DNA of 64,000 bases from JAWKVD01 sp041398225 (lineage in GTDB: Bacteria; Pseudomonadota; Alphaproteobacteria; Caulobacterales; Hyphomonadaceae): assembly GCA_041398225.1 (NCBI GenBank), contig JAWKVD010000012.1, positions 1 through 64,000 on the forward strand. The letters run 5' to 3'. Of this stretch, positions 1 through 8,845 are shown in pieces. Each line of letters begins with the position of its first letter. The stretch's first letter is position 1. Below the pieces are notes generated by a model. That model was not told where the DNA came from. It saw only the letters and a program-made list of their open reading frames with translations, and did not search any database. Position numbers and translations under genes: made by a program.

Positions 1-98
1 AAGTATCGTACATACGGGGTGACTGAGATCATCGAACCGTCAATTCGAGCGTCCGCATAGGGAGGGGTTGCGTTTCCGCTCGGAATGGAGGTTCCGTG

Positions 99-812
99 AT
101 GCGGCTGTCCGCACCAATTTATCAGCTGAAACGCCGCGCCAAACTGTTGGCGCGAGAAGAGAAGATTCCCCTGCATCAGGCGCAGGACCGTATCGCCGCT
201 GAAGAAGGCTTCGCTGCATGGAGCTTGCTCACCTCACGCTTCGAGGCTGGTGAGGCTGGCGCCGAAGGCGCGCTCCTGCCGCAGCTTGTGGCTGGCGACA
301 TGCTCCTAATCGGAGCACGTCCTGGCCAAGGCAAGACCCGGCTTGGATTGCAGTTATTGCTTGATGCTGCACGTGCAGGGCGACGAAGCGTCTTTTTTAC
401 GCTCGAGTACACTGAGAGGGAGGCGATGGAGCGTATCGGAGCCTTGGCCGATCATTTGCCCGGACCCATACCTGAAATTGTCACTTCGGACGAAATCAGC
501 GCCGATTTCATGGTCCAGTACCTGTCAGGCGCCGGACAGGGCACGGTGGCTGTCATAGACTATCTGCAAATCCTGGATCAGCAGAGAACGAAGCCTTCAC
601 TGTGGGAGCAGATGAAGGTCCTGCAGGCGTTCACACGCGGCGCCGGCGTCATTCTGGCGTTCATCTCACAGATCGACCGCTCTTATGAGCCGGCAAGTTC
701 ATCGGTTCCAGATCTCGCTGACCTTCGCCTTCCCAATCCAATTCCGCCGGGCATCTTCTCAAAAGCCTGCTTCTTGAACGCGGGCGAGGTTCGCCTTCAG
801 AACCTGATATAA
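99..812 (+). CDS. Small DnaB/RadA/KaiC-like P-loop ATPase
   Basis: A 237-residue protein with a Walker A motif (GARPGQGKT, about residues 72-80), a Walker B-like strand ending VIDYLQIL that resembles DnaB, and a later FISQIDRS segment like the DnaB/RecA L1 region. The first 45 residues are basic and helical (KRRAKLLAREEK) and could form a separate nucleic-acid-binding or dimerisation part. At under 240 residues it is only a RecA-fold core, far shorter than replicative DnaB. I chose ATG 99 over the in-frame GTG at 96 because GGAGG at 87-91 is better spaced for it. The gene stands alone and nothing nearby gives its job. The RecA-like ATPase fold is well supported; helicase activity is not shown. 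Confidence 0.75.
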   Translation: MRLSAPIYQLKRRAKLLAREEKIPLHQAQDRIAAEEGFAAWSLLTSRFEAGEAGAEGALLPQLVAGDMLLIGARPGQGKTRLGLQLLLDAARAGRRSVFFTLEYTEREAMERIGALADHLPGPIPEIVTSDEISADFMVQYLSGAGQGTVAVIDYLQILDQQRTKPSLWEQMKVLQAFTRGAGVILAFISQIDRSYEPASSSVPDLADLRLPNPIPPGIFSKACFLNAGEVRLQNLI

Positions 813-838
813 GCCTTTCCGCGAGTGCGAGCGGCGGC

Positions 839-1498
839 CTAGTCCGGCGTCGAAGCGCCGGGGCCGTCCAGCTCGAAGGCTTCGCGCGTCGCCTTGCGCC
901 ATTCGCGAATGATGCGGCCCCACCATTTGAACCGCGCCTCGTCGCTGAGGCGGTCGGCTCCTTCCAGCCAGGTCACCAGGGTGTCGAACGACAGCATGTT
1001 CAGCGTCTTGGTTGCGTAGGTGGCGCGCTGTTTCGCGCCGGGGCGCGCATCCGGCGCGGGCACGAAGAAAGCGAGCGATTTGGTCTGCACCTGATCGAGA
1101 AGCTTTTGCCGCTTGGGCTCGAAGACCGGATCGCCCCGGAAGGTCTTCAGGGCGACCAGGAAAATCTCCGGCTCCTTGCGCGCCTCGAGATAGAGAACCC
1201 GGAGCAGCCAGCCATAACCGCTCCACTGCCCTTTCTGCACCTCGGTCAGCACGTCCGAAACATGATCGAACATCGCCTCGATCAGCGCGTGCTTGGACGG
1301 GAATATCCGATAGAACACCGGCTTGGGCGCGCCCGCCGCATCCGCGATGTCCTGCATCGTCGCAGAAGCGCCCTTGGCCAGAATCACTTTCGCCGCCGTG
1401 CGGAGATAGCTGGCGCGGCGCGCCGGAACGTCCACGCGCGGCTTGGTCGCCCTGGGCGCCGTTTTTTCGGCGATTTCCGCTTTCGATCGATCGGCCAT
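839..1498 (-). CDS. TetR family transcriptional regulator
   Basis: A 219-residue regulator. A TetR helix-turn-helix sits near the N-terminus (residues about 31-75: ATMQDIADAAGAPKPVFYRIF), followed by a variable ligand-binding helical domain. I started it at ATG 1498 (MADRSKAE); a longer reading frame to 1618 is arginine-rich and not TetR-like. It is divergent from the DUF3604 gene at 1680. The shared upstream region contains a perfect 8-5-8 palindrome (1644-1664), a typical TetR operator form, so it probably represses the DUF3604 operon. The ligand is unknown. Confidence 0.9.
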   Translation of the reverse strand: MADRSKAEIAEKTAPRATKPRVDVPARRASYLRTAAKVILAKGASATMQDIADAAGAPKPVFYRIFPSKHALIEAMFDHVSDVLTEVQKGQWSGYGWLLRVLYLEARKEPEIFLVALKTFRGDPVFEPKRQKLLDQVQTKSLAFFVPAPDARPGAKQRATYATKTLNMLSFDTLVTWLEGADRLSDEARFKWWGRIIREWRKATREAFELDGPGASTPD

Positions 1499-1643
1499 TC
1501 CGTTTCCCGTCGCGCCGGACCGCTCCGGCTCCCGCCGTTCTCCCAAATCCGGGGAAAAAATGCGACCGGCGGGTTGTCCCGGCTCTAAACCACGTTGCCG
1601 CACCCCTAACGTTACCATAGAGTATCAAGACGAAACGAAAAGA

Positions 1644-1664
1644 CAGTCTGTCACAAACAGACTG
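1644..1664. promoter_or_regulatory. Perfect inverted repeat, likely TetR operator
   Basis: CAGTCTGT, a 5-base spacer, then ACAGACTG: a perfect 8-bp inverted repeat. It lies 16 bp upstream of the DUF3604 start codon, just before its GGGAGGA ribosome-binding site (about 1668-1674), and about 145 bp from the divergent TetR start. Length and symmetry fit a TetR dimer site. A tentative promoter (TTGCCG, 16-bp spacer, ATAGAG around 1593-1620) would put the palindrome downstream of transcription start, where it could block elongation. Binding is inferred. Confidence 0.6.
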
Positions 1665-1679
1665 CGCGGGAGGAAGCCA

Positions 1680-3602
1680 ATGAAGAAGCCGTTCGCGATT
1701 CGCGCCGTCCTGATGTCCGGTCTCGCCGCCGCCGCCCTGACGGCCTGCGCGGCGAAGACGGGGGAAGAAACCACCGTCGACGAGGCCGCCGCGTCGCCCG
1801 CCCCGGTGACGGCCACCAAGCCGCCGTCAAATCCGCTTCGCAACGCCTATTTCGGCGATCTCCACGTTCACACCCGCAACTCGTTCGACGCCTACATCTT
1901 CAACGTGCGCGCGACGCCGGACGACGCCTACCGGTACGCCAAGGGGCAAACCATCCGCCACGCCTACGGCTTCGACGTGCGGCTGACCGACAAGCCGCTC
2001 GACTTCCTGGCGGTGACCGACCACTCGGAATATCTGGGCGTGCTGCAGGCCATCAACACGCCGGGCACATCCTACTCGACCGTTCCTTACGCAGCGGAGT
2101 TGTTCAGCGACGATCTGAGGGTCGTGAACTCGGCCTTCCGGCGCTTCGGCGACAGCATCCGCAGCGGACAGCGCGTGCCCGAACTGGCCGACATGAGCGC
2201 CACGCGATCGGCGTGGTCGGACATCATCGACTCCGCCCAGCGCAACAACGACCCGGGACATTTCACGACCTTCATCGGCTATGAGTTCACCTCGGCGCCG
2301 GACGGGCAGAACCTGCACCGCAACGTTATTTTCTCCGGCTCCAAAGCGCCGGCGACGCCGTTCTCCGCGCTGGAATCCCAGAACCCTGAAGACCTGTGGC
2401 GCTGGATGGACGCCCAGCGCGCCAACGGCATGGAAGCGCTCGCCATCCCGCACAACTCGAACGGTTCGGACGGGCGCATGTTCCAGCGCACGCAATGGAA
2501 CGGCGCGCCCTTCGACGCCGACTACGCCGACCTGCGGATGCGCAACGAACCGCTCGTCGAGGTCACGCAGGTGAAAGGCACGTCGGAAACGCACCCGCTG
2601 CTCTCGCCGAACGACGAGTTCGCGAATTTCGAGATCATGGAGTGGTATATCGGCAGCGCGACGCCGATCACCAAGTTCGCGGGAGGCTATGTGCGCGATG
2701 CGCTGCGGGCCGGTCTCGAATTCCAGACCAAGTCGGGCTTCAACCCGTTCAAGTTCGGCATGATCGGCTCCAGCGATACGCACAACGCTGCGGGTCCGTA
2801 CGAAGAGCCCAACTACTTCTCGAAGGTCGGCATCCTCGACGCGACGCCCGAGCGCAGAGGATCGGTCGTTCCGGAGGGCAAGGGCGACTGGCACAGCTAT
2901 TCGCCGCCGGACAACATCGCGCGTTACTCCACCTGGGGCGCTTCGGGCCTGACCGGCGTGTGGGCGGAGGAGAATACGCGCGAGTCGATCTATGCCGGCC
3001 TGCGCCGCAAGGAGACCTATGCCACGACGGGTCCGCGCATCCGCGTGCGCCTGTTCGCAGGCTATGGACTCGACAACGGACCGCTGACCCGCGAGGCCAG
3101 CCTGAAGAACGCCTATTCCAGGGGCGTTCCGATGGGCGCCGATCTGGCTGCCAAGAACGGCTCGGCAAGTCCGACCTTCAAAGTCTGGGCGGCGCGCGAT
3201 CCCGACAGCGCCCCGCTGCAACGGCTCGAGATCGTCAAGGCCTGGACCGATCCTTCGGGCGAATCCCATGAGAAGGTGATCGACGTCGCCTGCTCCGACG
3301 GCGGCGCCGTCGACGCGGCGAGCGACCGGTGCCCGGACAATGGCGCGCAGGTCGATCTCAAGACCTGCGCCTATTCTCAGGATGTGGGCGATGCGGAGCT
3401 TTCGGCGGCATGGAAAGACCCCGAGTTCGATCCCTCGCAAAACGCGCTCTACTATGCCCGCGTTTTGGAGAACCCGACATGCCGCTGGTCGACCTGGGAT
3501 GCGATCCGCGTCGGACAGGAACCGAACCCCGATCTTGAGAAAGTCATCCAGGAACGGGCCTATTCGTCTCCGATCTGGATCGTTCCGGTCGAACGGAGCT
3601 GA
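1680..3602 (+). CDS. DUF3604 domain lipoprotein (PHP-like metal hydrolase fold)
   Basis: 640 residues. The N-terminus is a lipoprotein signal (MKKPFAIRAVLMSG, lipobox LTAC), so the mature protein is probably anchored in the outer or inner membrane facing the periplasm. The rest matches DUF3604: GDLHVHTRNSFDA (about residue 59), VTDHSEYLG (about 111), IPHNSNGSDG (about 256) and SSDTHN (about 363). These His/Asp clusters resemble PHP-type metal-dependent phosphoesterases, but no substrate is known for the family. Start ATG 1680 has GGGAGGA upstream. It is followed directly by the PPIase and HupE-like genes, a recurring trio in marine and environmental proteobacteria. The enzyme class is inferred from motifs. 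Confidence 0.85.
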   Translation: MKKPFAIRAVLMSGLAAAALTACAAKTGEETTVDEAAASPAPVTATKPPSNPLRNAYFGDLHVHTRNSFDAYIFNVRATPDDAYRYAKGQTIRHAYGFDVRLTDKPLDFLAVTDHSEYLGVLQAINTPGTSYSTVPYAAELFSDDLRVVNSAFRRFGDSIRSGQRVPELADMSATRSAWSDIIDSAQRNNDPGHFTTFIGYEFTSAPDGQNLHRNVIFSGSKAPATPFSALESQNPEDLWRWMDAQRANGMEALAIPHNSNGSDGRMFQRTQWNGAPFDADYADLRMRNEPLVEVTQVKGTSETHPLLSPNDEFANFEIMEWYIGSATPITKFAGGYVRDALRAGLEFQTKSGFNPFKFGMIGSSDTHNAAGPYEEPNYFSKVGILDATPERRGSVVPEGKGDWHSYSPPDNIARYSTWGASGLTGVWAEENTRESIYAGLRRKETYATTGPRIRVRLFAGYGLDNGPLTREASLKNAYSRGVPMGADLAAKNGSASPTFKVWAARDPDSAPLQRLEIVKAWTDPSGESHEKVIDVACSDGGAVDAASDRCPDNGAQVDLKTCAYSQDVGDAELSAAWKDPEFDPSQNALYYARVLENPTCRWSTWDAIRVGQEPNPDLEKVIQERAYSSPIWIVPVERS

Positions 3603-3603
3603 T

Positions 3604-4509
3604 CTGAATGACGGCCCCGCAGGCCGCGGCCTGCCTACCCTTTCGCGGCTCGTGCGCGAACCCCTGGTGCATTTCATCATCATCGGGGCGATCATTTTTG
3701 GCCTGAACGCGGCGATACGGGGACCGGAGCCGCGTTCGGACTCCGGGATGATCGAGGTCAGCGAGGGGCGCGTCGCGCAGATCCTCGAGAGCTTCCAGCT
3801 GGTGTCCGGCCGCGCGCCGACCGCAGAGGAAGCGCAAGCGCTGCTGGACGACTTCGTGATCGAGGAAGCCGCCTATCGCGAAGCCCTCGCCATGGGGCTC
3901 GCCGAGGACGACACGGTGGTTCGCCGCCGTCTGCGCCAGAAGGTCGAATTCCTGTTCGAGGACGAAGCCGCCCAGGAACCAGCCACCGACGCCGACCTCA
4001 AGGAATGGCTGGCGGGCCGCGAAGACCAGTATCGCCTGCCTGAACGGCGCGCGTTCCAGCAGGTGCTCGCCAGTATCGACCGGCGCGGCGTCGAAGCGGC
4101 CGGAGATGCGAAGCGGTTCGCGGAGGCGCTGAAGACCGGCGCCAGGCCCGAAGATATGGGCGACGACACCTTCCTGCCCGGCGCGGCCGGACTGATGAGC
4201 CAGCAGGAAGTCGCGAGCCTGTTTGGCGAGGCGTTCGCGCAGGGCCTGTTCGCGGCGCCGACAGATGGCTGGATCGCGCCGGTTCCCTCCTCGTTCGGCA
4301 TGCACGCGGTCCGCATCACCGAGCAGCAGCCCGGCGTGCTGCCCCCGTTCGATGCGATCCGCAGCCGACTGGAGGCTGACCGCGCCCAGCAGATGCGCGC
4401 CGACCGCCTGCGCCAGAAGCTGAAAGATCTGCGCGACCGCTATGACGTTCGCATCGACTGGCCCAAGGACCTCGCGCCGGCCATGGCGCAGATGGAGGCC
4501 GCGCGGTGA
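3604..4509 (+). CDS. Membrane-anchored parvulin-like peptidyl-prolyl isomerase (start unclear)
   Basis: About 300 residues. An N-terminal membrane anchor (LVREPLVHFIIIGAIIFGL) is followed by a SurA/PpiD-like helical chaperone part and a rotamase-like region (RRAFQQVLASID... FGMHAVRI). It probably assists folding of exported proteins, perhaps its two operon partners. The start is a problem: this frame has no ATG near GGAG at 3595-3598. Options are CTG 3604 (used here), GTG 3652 (cuts into the conserved anchor), or ATG 3608, which is one frame off and would need a missing base downstream. The stop overlaps the HupE-like start by 4 bp. Family membership is good; rotamase activity is inferred. 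Confidence 0.75.
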   Translation: MNDGPAGRGLPTLSRLVREPLVHFIIIGAIIFGLNAAIRGPEPRSDSGMIEVSEGRVAQILESFQLVSGRAPTAEEAQALLDDFVIEEAAYREALAMGLAEDDTVVRRRLRQKVEFLFEDEAAQEPATDADLKEWLAGREDQYRLPERRAFQQVLASIDRRGVEAAGDAKRFAEALKTGARPEDMGDDTFLPGAAGLMSQQEVASLFGEAFAQGLFAAPTDGWIAPVPSSFGMHAVRITEQQPGVLPPFDAIRSRLEADRAQQMRADRLRQKLKDLRDRYDVRIDWPKDLAPAMAQMEAAR

Positions 4510-5513
4510 GCCTCGCGCAACGCCTTCTCTCGTTGCTTCTCGTTTTCGTCGCCTTGAGCGGCGCGGCCCACGCCCACGAGGTGCGCCCCGCCTATCTCGC
4601 CATTCGCGAGGTCGAATCCGACACCTACGACATCGTCTGGAAGACGCCCGCGCAAGGCGACCTGCGGCTGGCGCTCAACGTCGTCTTCCCCGAGACTTGC
4701 GAGAGCCTGGCGCCGCCGCGCGTTCGCGCGCCGGGCGGCGCGGTCATCGCCTCATGGCGGGAGCATTGCCCCGGCGGGCTGATCGGCCAGACCATCGCCA
4801 TCGACCGGCTCGACAAGACGCTGACCGATACGCTCTTCCGTCTGGAGCCGCTGGGCGCCTCGCCGCAAACCTTCCGCCTCACCCCGGACAAGCCCTTCAT
4901 CCAGATTCCGGCCAGGCAGAACTGGATGCAGATCGGAACCGCCTATTTCGGGCTAGGCGTCGAACACATCCTGATGGGCGTCGATCACCTGCTGTTCGTT
5001 CTCGCGATTCTGCTTCTGGTCGGGATGAACGGTCGATTGCTGGCGGCGGTCACATCCTTCACGGTGGCGCACAGCCTAACGCTGGTCGGCACGTCTCTGG
5101 GCTGGGTGCGTTTGCCCGTGCTTCCGGTCGAGGCGACGATCGCGCTGTCGATCGCCTTCGTCGCGGCCGAAGGCGTGCGGGCGCGAAGCGGTCAACCGAC
5201 GCTGACGCAGCTTCATCCGTGGATCGCTTCGTTCGCCTTCGGACTGCTGCACGGCTTCGGCTTCGCGGGCGCCTTGCGCGAAATCGGGCTGCCGGAGGAC
5301 GCCGTGCCGCTGGCGCTGTTCTCCTTCAATCTCGGCGTCGAGGCCGGGCAGCTCCTGTTTATCGGCGCGGTGCTGATCGTCACGCTCGCGGTCAAGGCGG
5401 TCGTCCGTGCGCGGCCGATCCCGGCATGGGCGCAGATGGCGCCGCAATACCTGATCGGCATATGCGGGGCGTTCTGGTTCGTGGAGCGCGTCGCGCGCAT
5501 CGTCGCGATCTAG
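4506..5513 (+). CDS. HupE/UreJ-like membrane protein with periplasmic N-terminal domain
   Basis: 335 residues. A signal peptide ends at AHA, and about 120 extracytoplasmic residues follow (HEVRPAYLAIREVESDTYDI...). The C-terminal half has six or seven membrane segments with the HupE_UreJ_2 hallmarks FGLGVEHILMGVDHLLFVLA, FTVAHSLTL and LLHGFGFAG, which carry several membrane histidines. Classical HupE and UreJ move nickel; this longer branch has unknown cargo. The GTG start at 4506 overlaps the PPIase stop (GTGA), so translation is probably coupled. With DUF3604 and the PPIase it completes a three-gene operon. Confidence 0.85.
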   Translation: MSLAQRLLSLLLVFVALSGAAHAHEVRPAYLAIREVESDTYDIVWKTPAQGDLRLALNVVFPETCESLAPPRVRAPGGAVIASWREHCPGGLIGQTIAIDRLDKTLTDTLFRLEPLGASPQTFRLTPDKPFIQIPARQNWMQIGTAYFGLGVEHILMGVDHLLFVLAILLLVGMNGRLLAAVTSFTVAHSLTLVGTSLGWVRLPVLPVEATIALSIAFVAAEGVRARSGQPTLTQLHPWIASFAFGLLHGFGFAGALREIGLPEDAVPLALFSFNLGVEAGQLLFIGAVLIVTLAVKAVVRARPIPAWAQMAPQYLIGICGAFWFVERVARIVAI

Positions 5514-5708
5514 CGCGACCGGCGCCGCGCCCACAGGCTTTTTCCCGAGGGACATGAGAAACCCGCAACCGACGCGACGTCAGACGTCCGCTTTCGAACC
5601 CGCGCGCCCTTGACAAAACGAGAGCGATCACTTGCGTTTGTTCAACGCCTGCTTTCACCGTCAGCGGAGGCCCGATGCCCGCTCACTCACGCCCCTCATC
5701 AAACCGCC

Positions 5709-6895
5709 ATGACCGCCCCTAGCGCGCCAGACGCCGGCGCGGCGACGTTCGGTTGGATCGGTCCACGGCCGAGCGTTCCCCAGTTCGGCGCCGTGCTCTA
5801 TCTCGGCGTCGTCGCCATCCTGATCGCGGGACTGCAGCCGCTGCTGCTTGGCGGGCTGGAGCACGAAGGGCGCATCAACGCCAACCAGCTGGGATGGGCG
5901 GCGACCGCGGAGCTGCTCACCATGGGCGCATCGGCCGCCGCGATGGGCCCTGGCCGCGCCCCTCCTCGCTCAAGGCGATCGCCATCGTCGTCTGCCTTGC
6001 GCTCGCGGCGATCGACCTTGCGACGCCCTACGCATCGGGCATGAACGTGGTGCTGATACGCGGCGCGGCGGGTCTGCCGAGCGGCGTCCTGATGTGGATC
6101 ACCATGTGCCTGATCGCGCGTTCGCCCCGCCCCGAGCGCTGGTCGGGAATTTATCTCACCGTGCAGACCCTCGCGCAGCTCGTGCTCGCGGCGCTGATCG
6201 CGGCGTTCGTCATCGAACGCTTCGGCGCGGGCGGCGGCTTTTCCGTGCTGGCCGCGACGGCGCTTGCGGGCGTTCCCATCGCTCTTCTGCTTCCGGGAAA
6301 TTTCGCGCCCCTCGACCACAAGCGAGAAGCTGGCGCTTCCGGGGTTCGCGGATGGATCGCGCTGCTGGCGGCGTTTCTCTACACCGCCTTCACCATCGGG
6401 GTCTGGGTCTATTTCGAACCGCTGTCGCGGCAGGCCGGCCACGCCGAGGGGATCGCCGGGGTCGCCGTGTCCATCTCGCTGGCCTGCCAGGTGGCCGGCG
6501 GGCTCGCCGCCACGCTCCTCGCCGGAAAGATCGACTGGAAGCTGGCGCTGATCGTCTCGTCGATCATCAACGGCGCCGCGATCGTATGGCTCTACATGCT
6601 GCCCGGCCCGACGACCTATCTGGTTCTCTCCGGCGTGTTCGGCTTTTGTGGCTGTTCGTGATCCCCTTTCTGGCGCCCGATGATCCTGGAAGCCGATCCG
6701 GAACGGCGCGCGCTGGTTCTGGTCGGCGGGGCGCAGGTGCTGGGCGGAAGCTTCGGGCCGTTGCTCGCATCGTTCCTGGTTTCCAGCGCCGATGTCCGCG
6801 GAGCCTTCCTGTTCGGCGCGGGCTGTCTCGTCGTTTCAGTCGTCATCGCCTTCGCCCTCCACTATTCGCGGCCGCGCACGGCCGGGATGGGTTGA
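5709..6895 (+). pseudogene. MFS transporter broken by three frameshifts
   Basis: Three stretches in different frames together make a 12-helix MFS-like carrier of about 395 residues. The first runs from ATG 5709 to about 5945 (QFGAVLYLGVVAILIAGLQP). The second runs from about 5945 to 6645 (SSLKAIAIVVCLALAAIDLA). About ten codons are in a third frame (WLFVIPFLAP), and the last part runs from about 6680 to the TGA at 6895 (MILEADPERRALVLVGGAQV). The first two breaks each need one extra base and the third needs one base removed. The next gene starts 5 bp after the stop, so an intact copy would be the first gene of the TetR/ALO/DSD1 operon. It is either a true pseudogene or carries uncorrected indel errors. 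Confidence 0.8.
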
Positions 6896-6899
6896 CGCC

Positions 6900-7562
6900 A
6901 TGCCGGCCAAGCAGACCCGCAGAGCACGCCGCCCGACAGGCAAGCGCCGATCGCCGGTTCAGGAACGCTCGATCCAGACGCGCGAGCGCCTGCTCGACGT
7001 CGCCGGGCGCCTGCTCGGCGAGGTCGGGATCGAGCGCATCTCCACCAATCTGATATGCGCGGAGGCCGGCGTCTCGCCGGCTGCGCTCTACCGCTATTTC
7101 AAGGACAAGTACGCCGTGCTCGAAGCGCTCGGGCGGCGCCTGATGGACCGGCAGAACGCGGTGCTGTTCGCCTATCTCGAGCGGTATGCGCCCGGCGGGC
7201 TGGAGGCGCTGTCGGCGAACACCGAGGAGCTGATGCGCGCGACCGCCGAAGTGACCGCCAGCGAACCTGGCGGCGTGTGGGTGGAGCGCGCCTTGCGCGC
7301 GGTGCCGCAGCTCGTTCACGTCCGGGTCGAGTCGCATCGCGAAGTCACCGACGCGATGCTCGAAGTGTATGCGCCTTTGACGCCCGGCATAGCGCCGGCG
7401 GATCTCTGGCGGCGCATCCGGATCATGGTCGAACTCGGCTATGCGATCGACGAGATGCTGAACGAGGAGACGCGCATCGACCGCGACGTCCTGTTCAGAG
7501 AGGCCGCCGCCATTCTGGCGGGGCGGATGATCACACTGACACGCGGGGAGAACGAGCCATGA
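6900..7562 (+). CDS. TetR family transcriptional regulator
   Basis: 220 residues. A basic N-terminal tail (MPAKQTRRARRPTGKRR) precedes a clear TetR DNA-binding domain (TRERLLDVAGRLLGEVGIER then SPAALYRYFKDK). It begins 5 bp after the broken MFS transporter and its stop overlaps the next start (ATGA at 7559-7562), so it is co-transcribed with its neighbours. A local regulator of the transporter, flavin oxidase and PLP enzyme is the simplest reading. I saw no clear palindrome in front of it. Confidence 0.9.
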   Translation: MPAKQTRRARRPTGKRRSPVQERSIQTRERLLDVAGRLLGEVGIERISTNLICAEAGVSPAALYRYFKDKYAVLEALGRRLMDRQNAVLFAYLERYAPGGLEALSANTEELMRATAEVTASEPGGVWVERALRAVPQLVHVRVESHREVTDAMLEVYAPLTPGIAPADLWRRIRIMVELGYAIDEMLNEETRIDRDVLFREAAAILAGRMITLTRGENEP

Positions 7563-8824
7563 GCGAGTGGTCGAACTGGTCGGGCAGCGTTCTGGCGAAG
7601 CCCTCCGCCATCTCCCGCCCGAAGACCATGGCGGAATTGTCCTCGGTCGTCGCGGCCGCCCGAAAGGTGCGCGTGGTCGGCGCGGGGCATTCCTTCATGC
7701 CGCTGTGCGAAACCGACGACGTTCTGATCTCTCTTGCCGACATGGACGGCGAGGTCGAGGTCAACGCCGACAGGACACGCGCGTCCGCGCCTGCCGGGAT
7801 GAGCCTCAAACAGCTGACCAAGATTCTCTGGGACAAGGGCGCCTCGCTCGCCAATCAGGGAGACGTGAACCCGCAATCGCTTGCGGGGGCGACCTCGACC
7901 GGAACGCACGGCACCGGCGCATCGCTCGGCTCGCTGTCGACGCTGCCGCGCGCGTTTGAGCTGATCATGCATGACGGTTCGGTCGTGCGCTGCAGCGAGA
8001 CGGAGAATCCCGATCTCTTCCAGGCGCAGAGACTGTCTGTCGGTCTTCTGGGCGTCGCGGCGCGCATCGAGTTCGACATCCTGCCGGCCTATCACCTCGA
8101 GGAGCGGCTGGAGACGGTGCGGCTCGGCGAGCTGGCTGAACGCTGGCCGGACCTGGCGGCGCAGAACCGGCACGCCGAGTTCTTCATCTTCCCATACTGC
8201 GATGTCGCGATGCTCAAAGTCCTGCACCCGAAGGAGTCGGAAGGCGAGATGCCCTATACGACCGACTTCGACGAAAAGCCGTTTCGGCGGCTATGCGACA
8301 TCTGCGCGGCGGCCCCGTTTCTTACGCGCTTCCTGCAAAGCAAGGCGATCCAGGCCGGCACGAAGAAGCGGCGCGTCGGGCCGGCCTATCAGATATTTCC
8401 GTCCGAACGGACCATCCGCTTCGAGGAGATGGAATACGAACTGCCGCGAGAGAACGGCTGGCCGGCGCTGCGCGAAGTGATCGCACACGTGCAGAGGAAC
8501 AAGCTGCCCGTCACCTTCCCGCTCGAATTCCGGCTGGTGGCGGCGGACGACATCTGGCTGAGCCCGTTCAACGGGCGGGATGGCGCGTCGATCTCGTTCC
8601 ATCAGTACGCAAAGATGAAATGGCGCGAGATCTTTCTGGACGTCGAAAAGATTTTCCGCTCCTTCGACGGCCGTCCGCACTGGGCCAAGCGCCACACCAT
8701 GACCAACACCGACCTGCATGCGCTCTACCCGATGGCGGAGCGCTTCTGTGCGGAGCGCGCCAAGGCTGACCCCGTCGGCAAGTTCGCTAACGCGCATCTT
8801 GCCGACCTGTTCGACATACACTGA
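7559..8824 (+). CDS. FAD-linked sugar-1,4-lactone oxidase family protein (ALO-like)
   Basis: 421 residues. The N-terminal PCMH-type FAD-binding domain shows VVGAGHSFMPLC (about residues 40-51) and GATSTGTHGTG (about 117-127). The C-terminal D-arabinono-lactone oxidase domain ends with the typical HWAKRH segment (about 376). Family members oxidise aldonolactones or alditols, passing electrons to O2 or a carrier; the substrate here is unknown. There is no signal peptide, so it is cytosolic. It overlaps the TetR gene by 4 bp, and the DSD1-type gene follows after 21 bp. Confidence 0.88.
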   Translation: MSEWSNWSGSVLAKPSAISRPKTMAELSSVVAAARKVRVVGAGHSFMPLCETDDVLISLADMDGEVEVNADRTRASAPAGMSLKQLTKILWDKGASLANQGDVNPQSLAGATSTGTHGTGASLGSLSTLPRAFELIMHDGSVVRCSETENPDLFQAQRLSVGLLGVAARIEFDILPAYHLEERLETVRLGELAERWPDLAAQNRHAEFFIFPYCDVAMLKVLHPKESEGEMPYTTDFDEKPFRRLCDICAAAPFLTRFLQSKAIQAGTKKRRVGPAYQIFPSERTIRFEEMEYELPRENGWPALREVIAHVQRNKLPVTFPLEFRLVAADDIWLSPFNGRDGASISFHQYAKMKWREIFLDVEKIFRSFDGRPHWAKRHTMTNTDLHALYPMAERFCAERAKADPVGKFANAHLADLFDIH

Positions 8825-8845
8825 CACTCAAGGCGGAGCCGCCAC

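Noticed and set aside
1827..3695. 622-codon open frame antisense to the DUF3604 gene
   Set aside because: A shadow of a high-GC gene: Arg/Val/Gly-rich, no domain, and opposite a clear lipoprotein enzyme.
5675..5722. ATG 5675 with a GGAGG site as the MFS start
   Set aside because: Its frame stops after 15 codons and does not join the first transporter segment.
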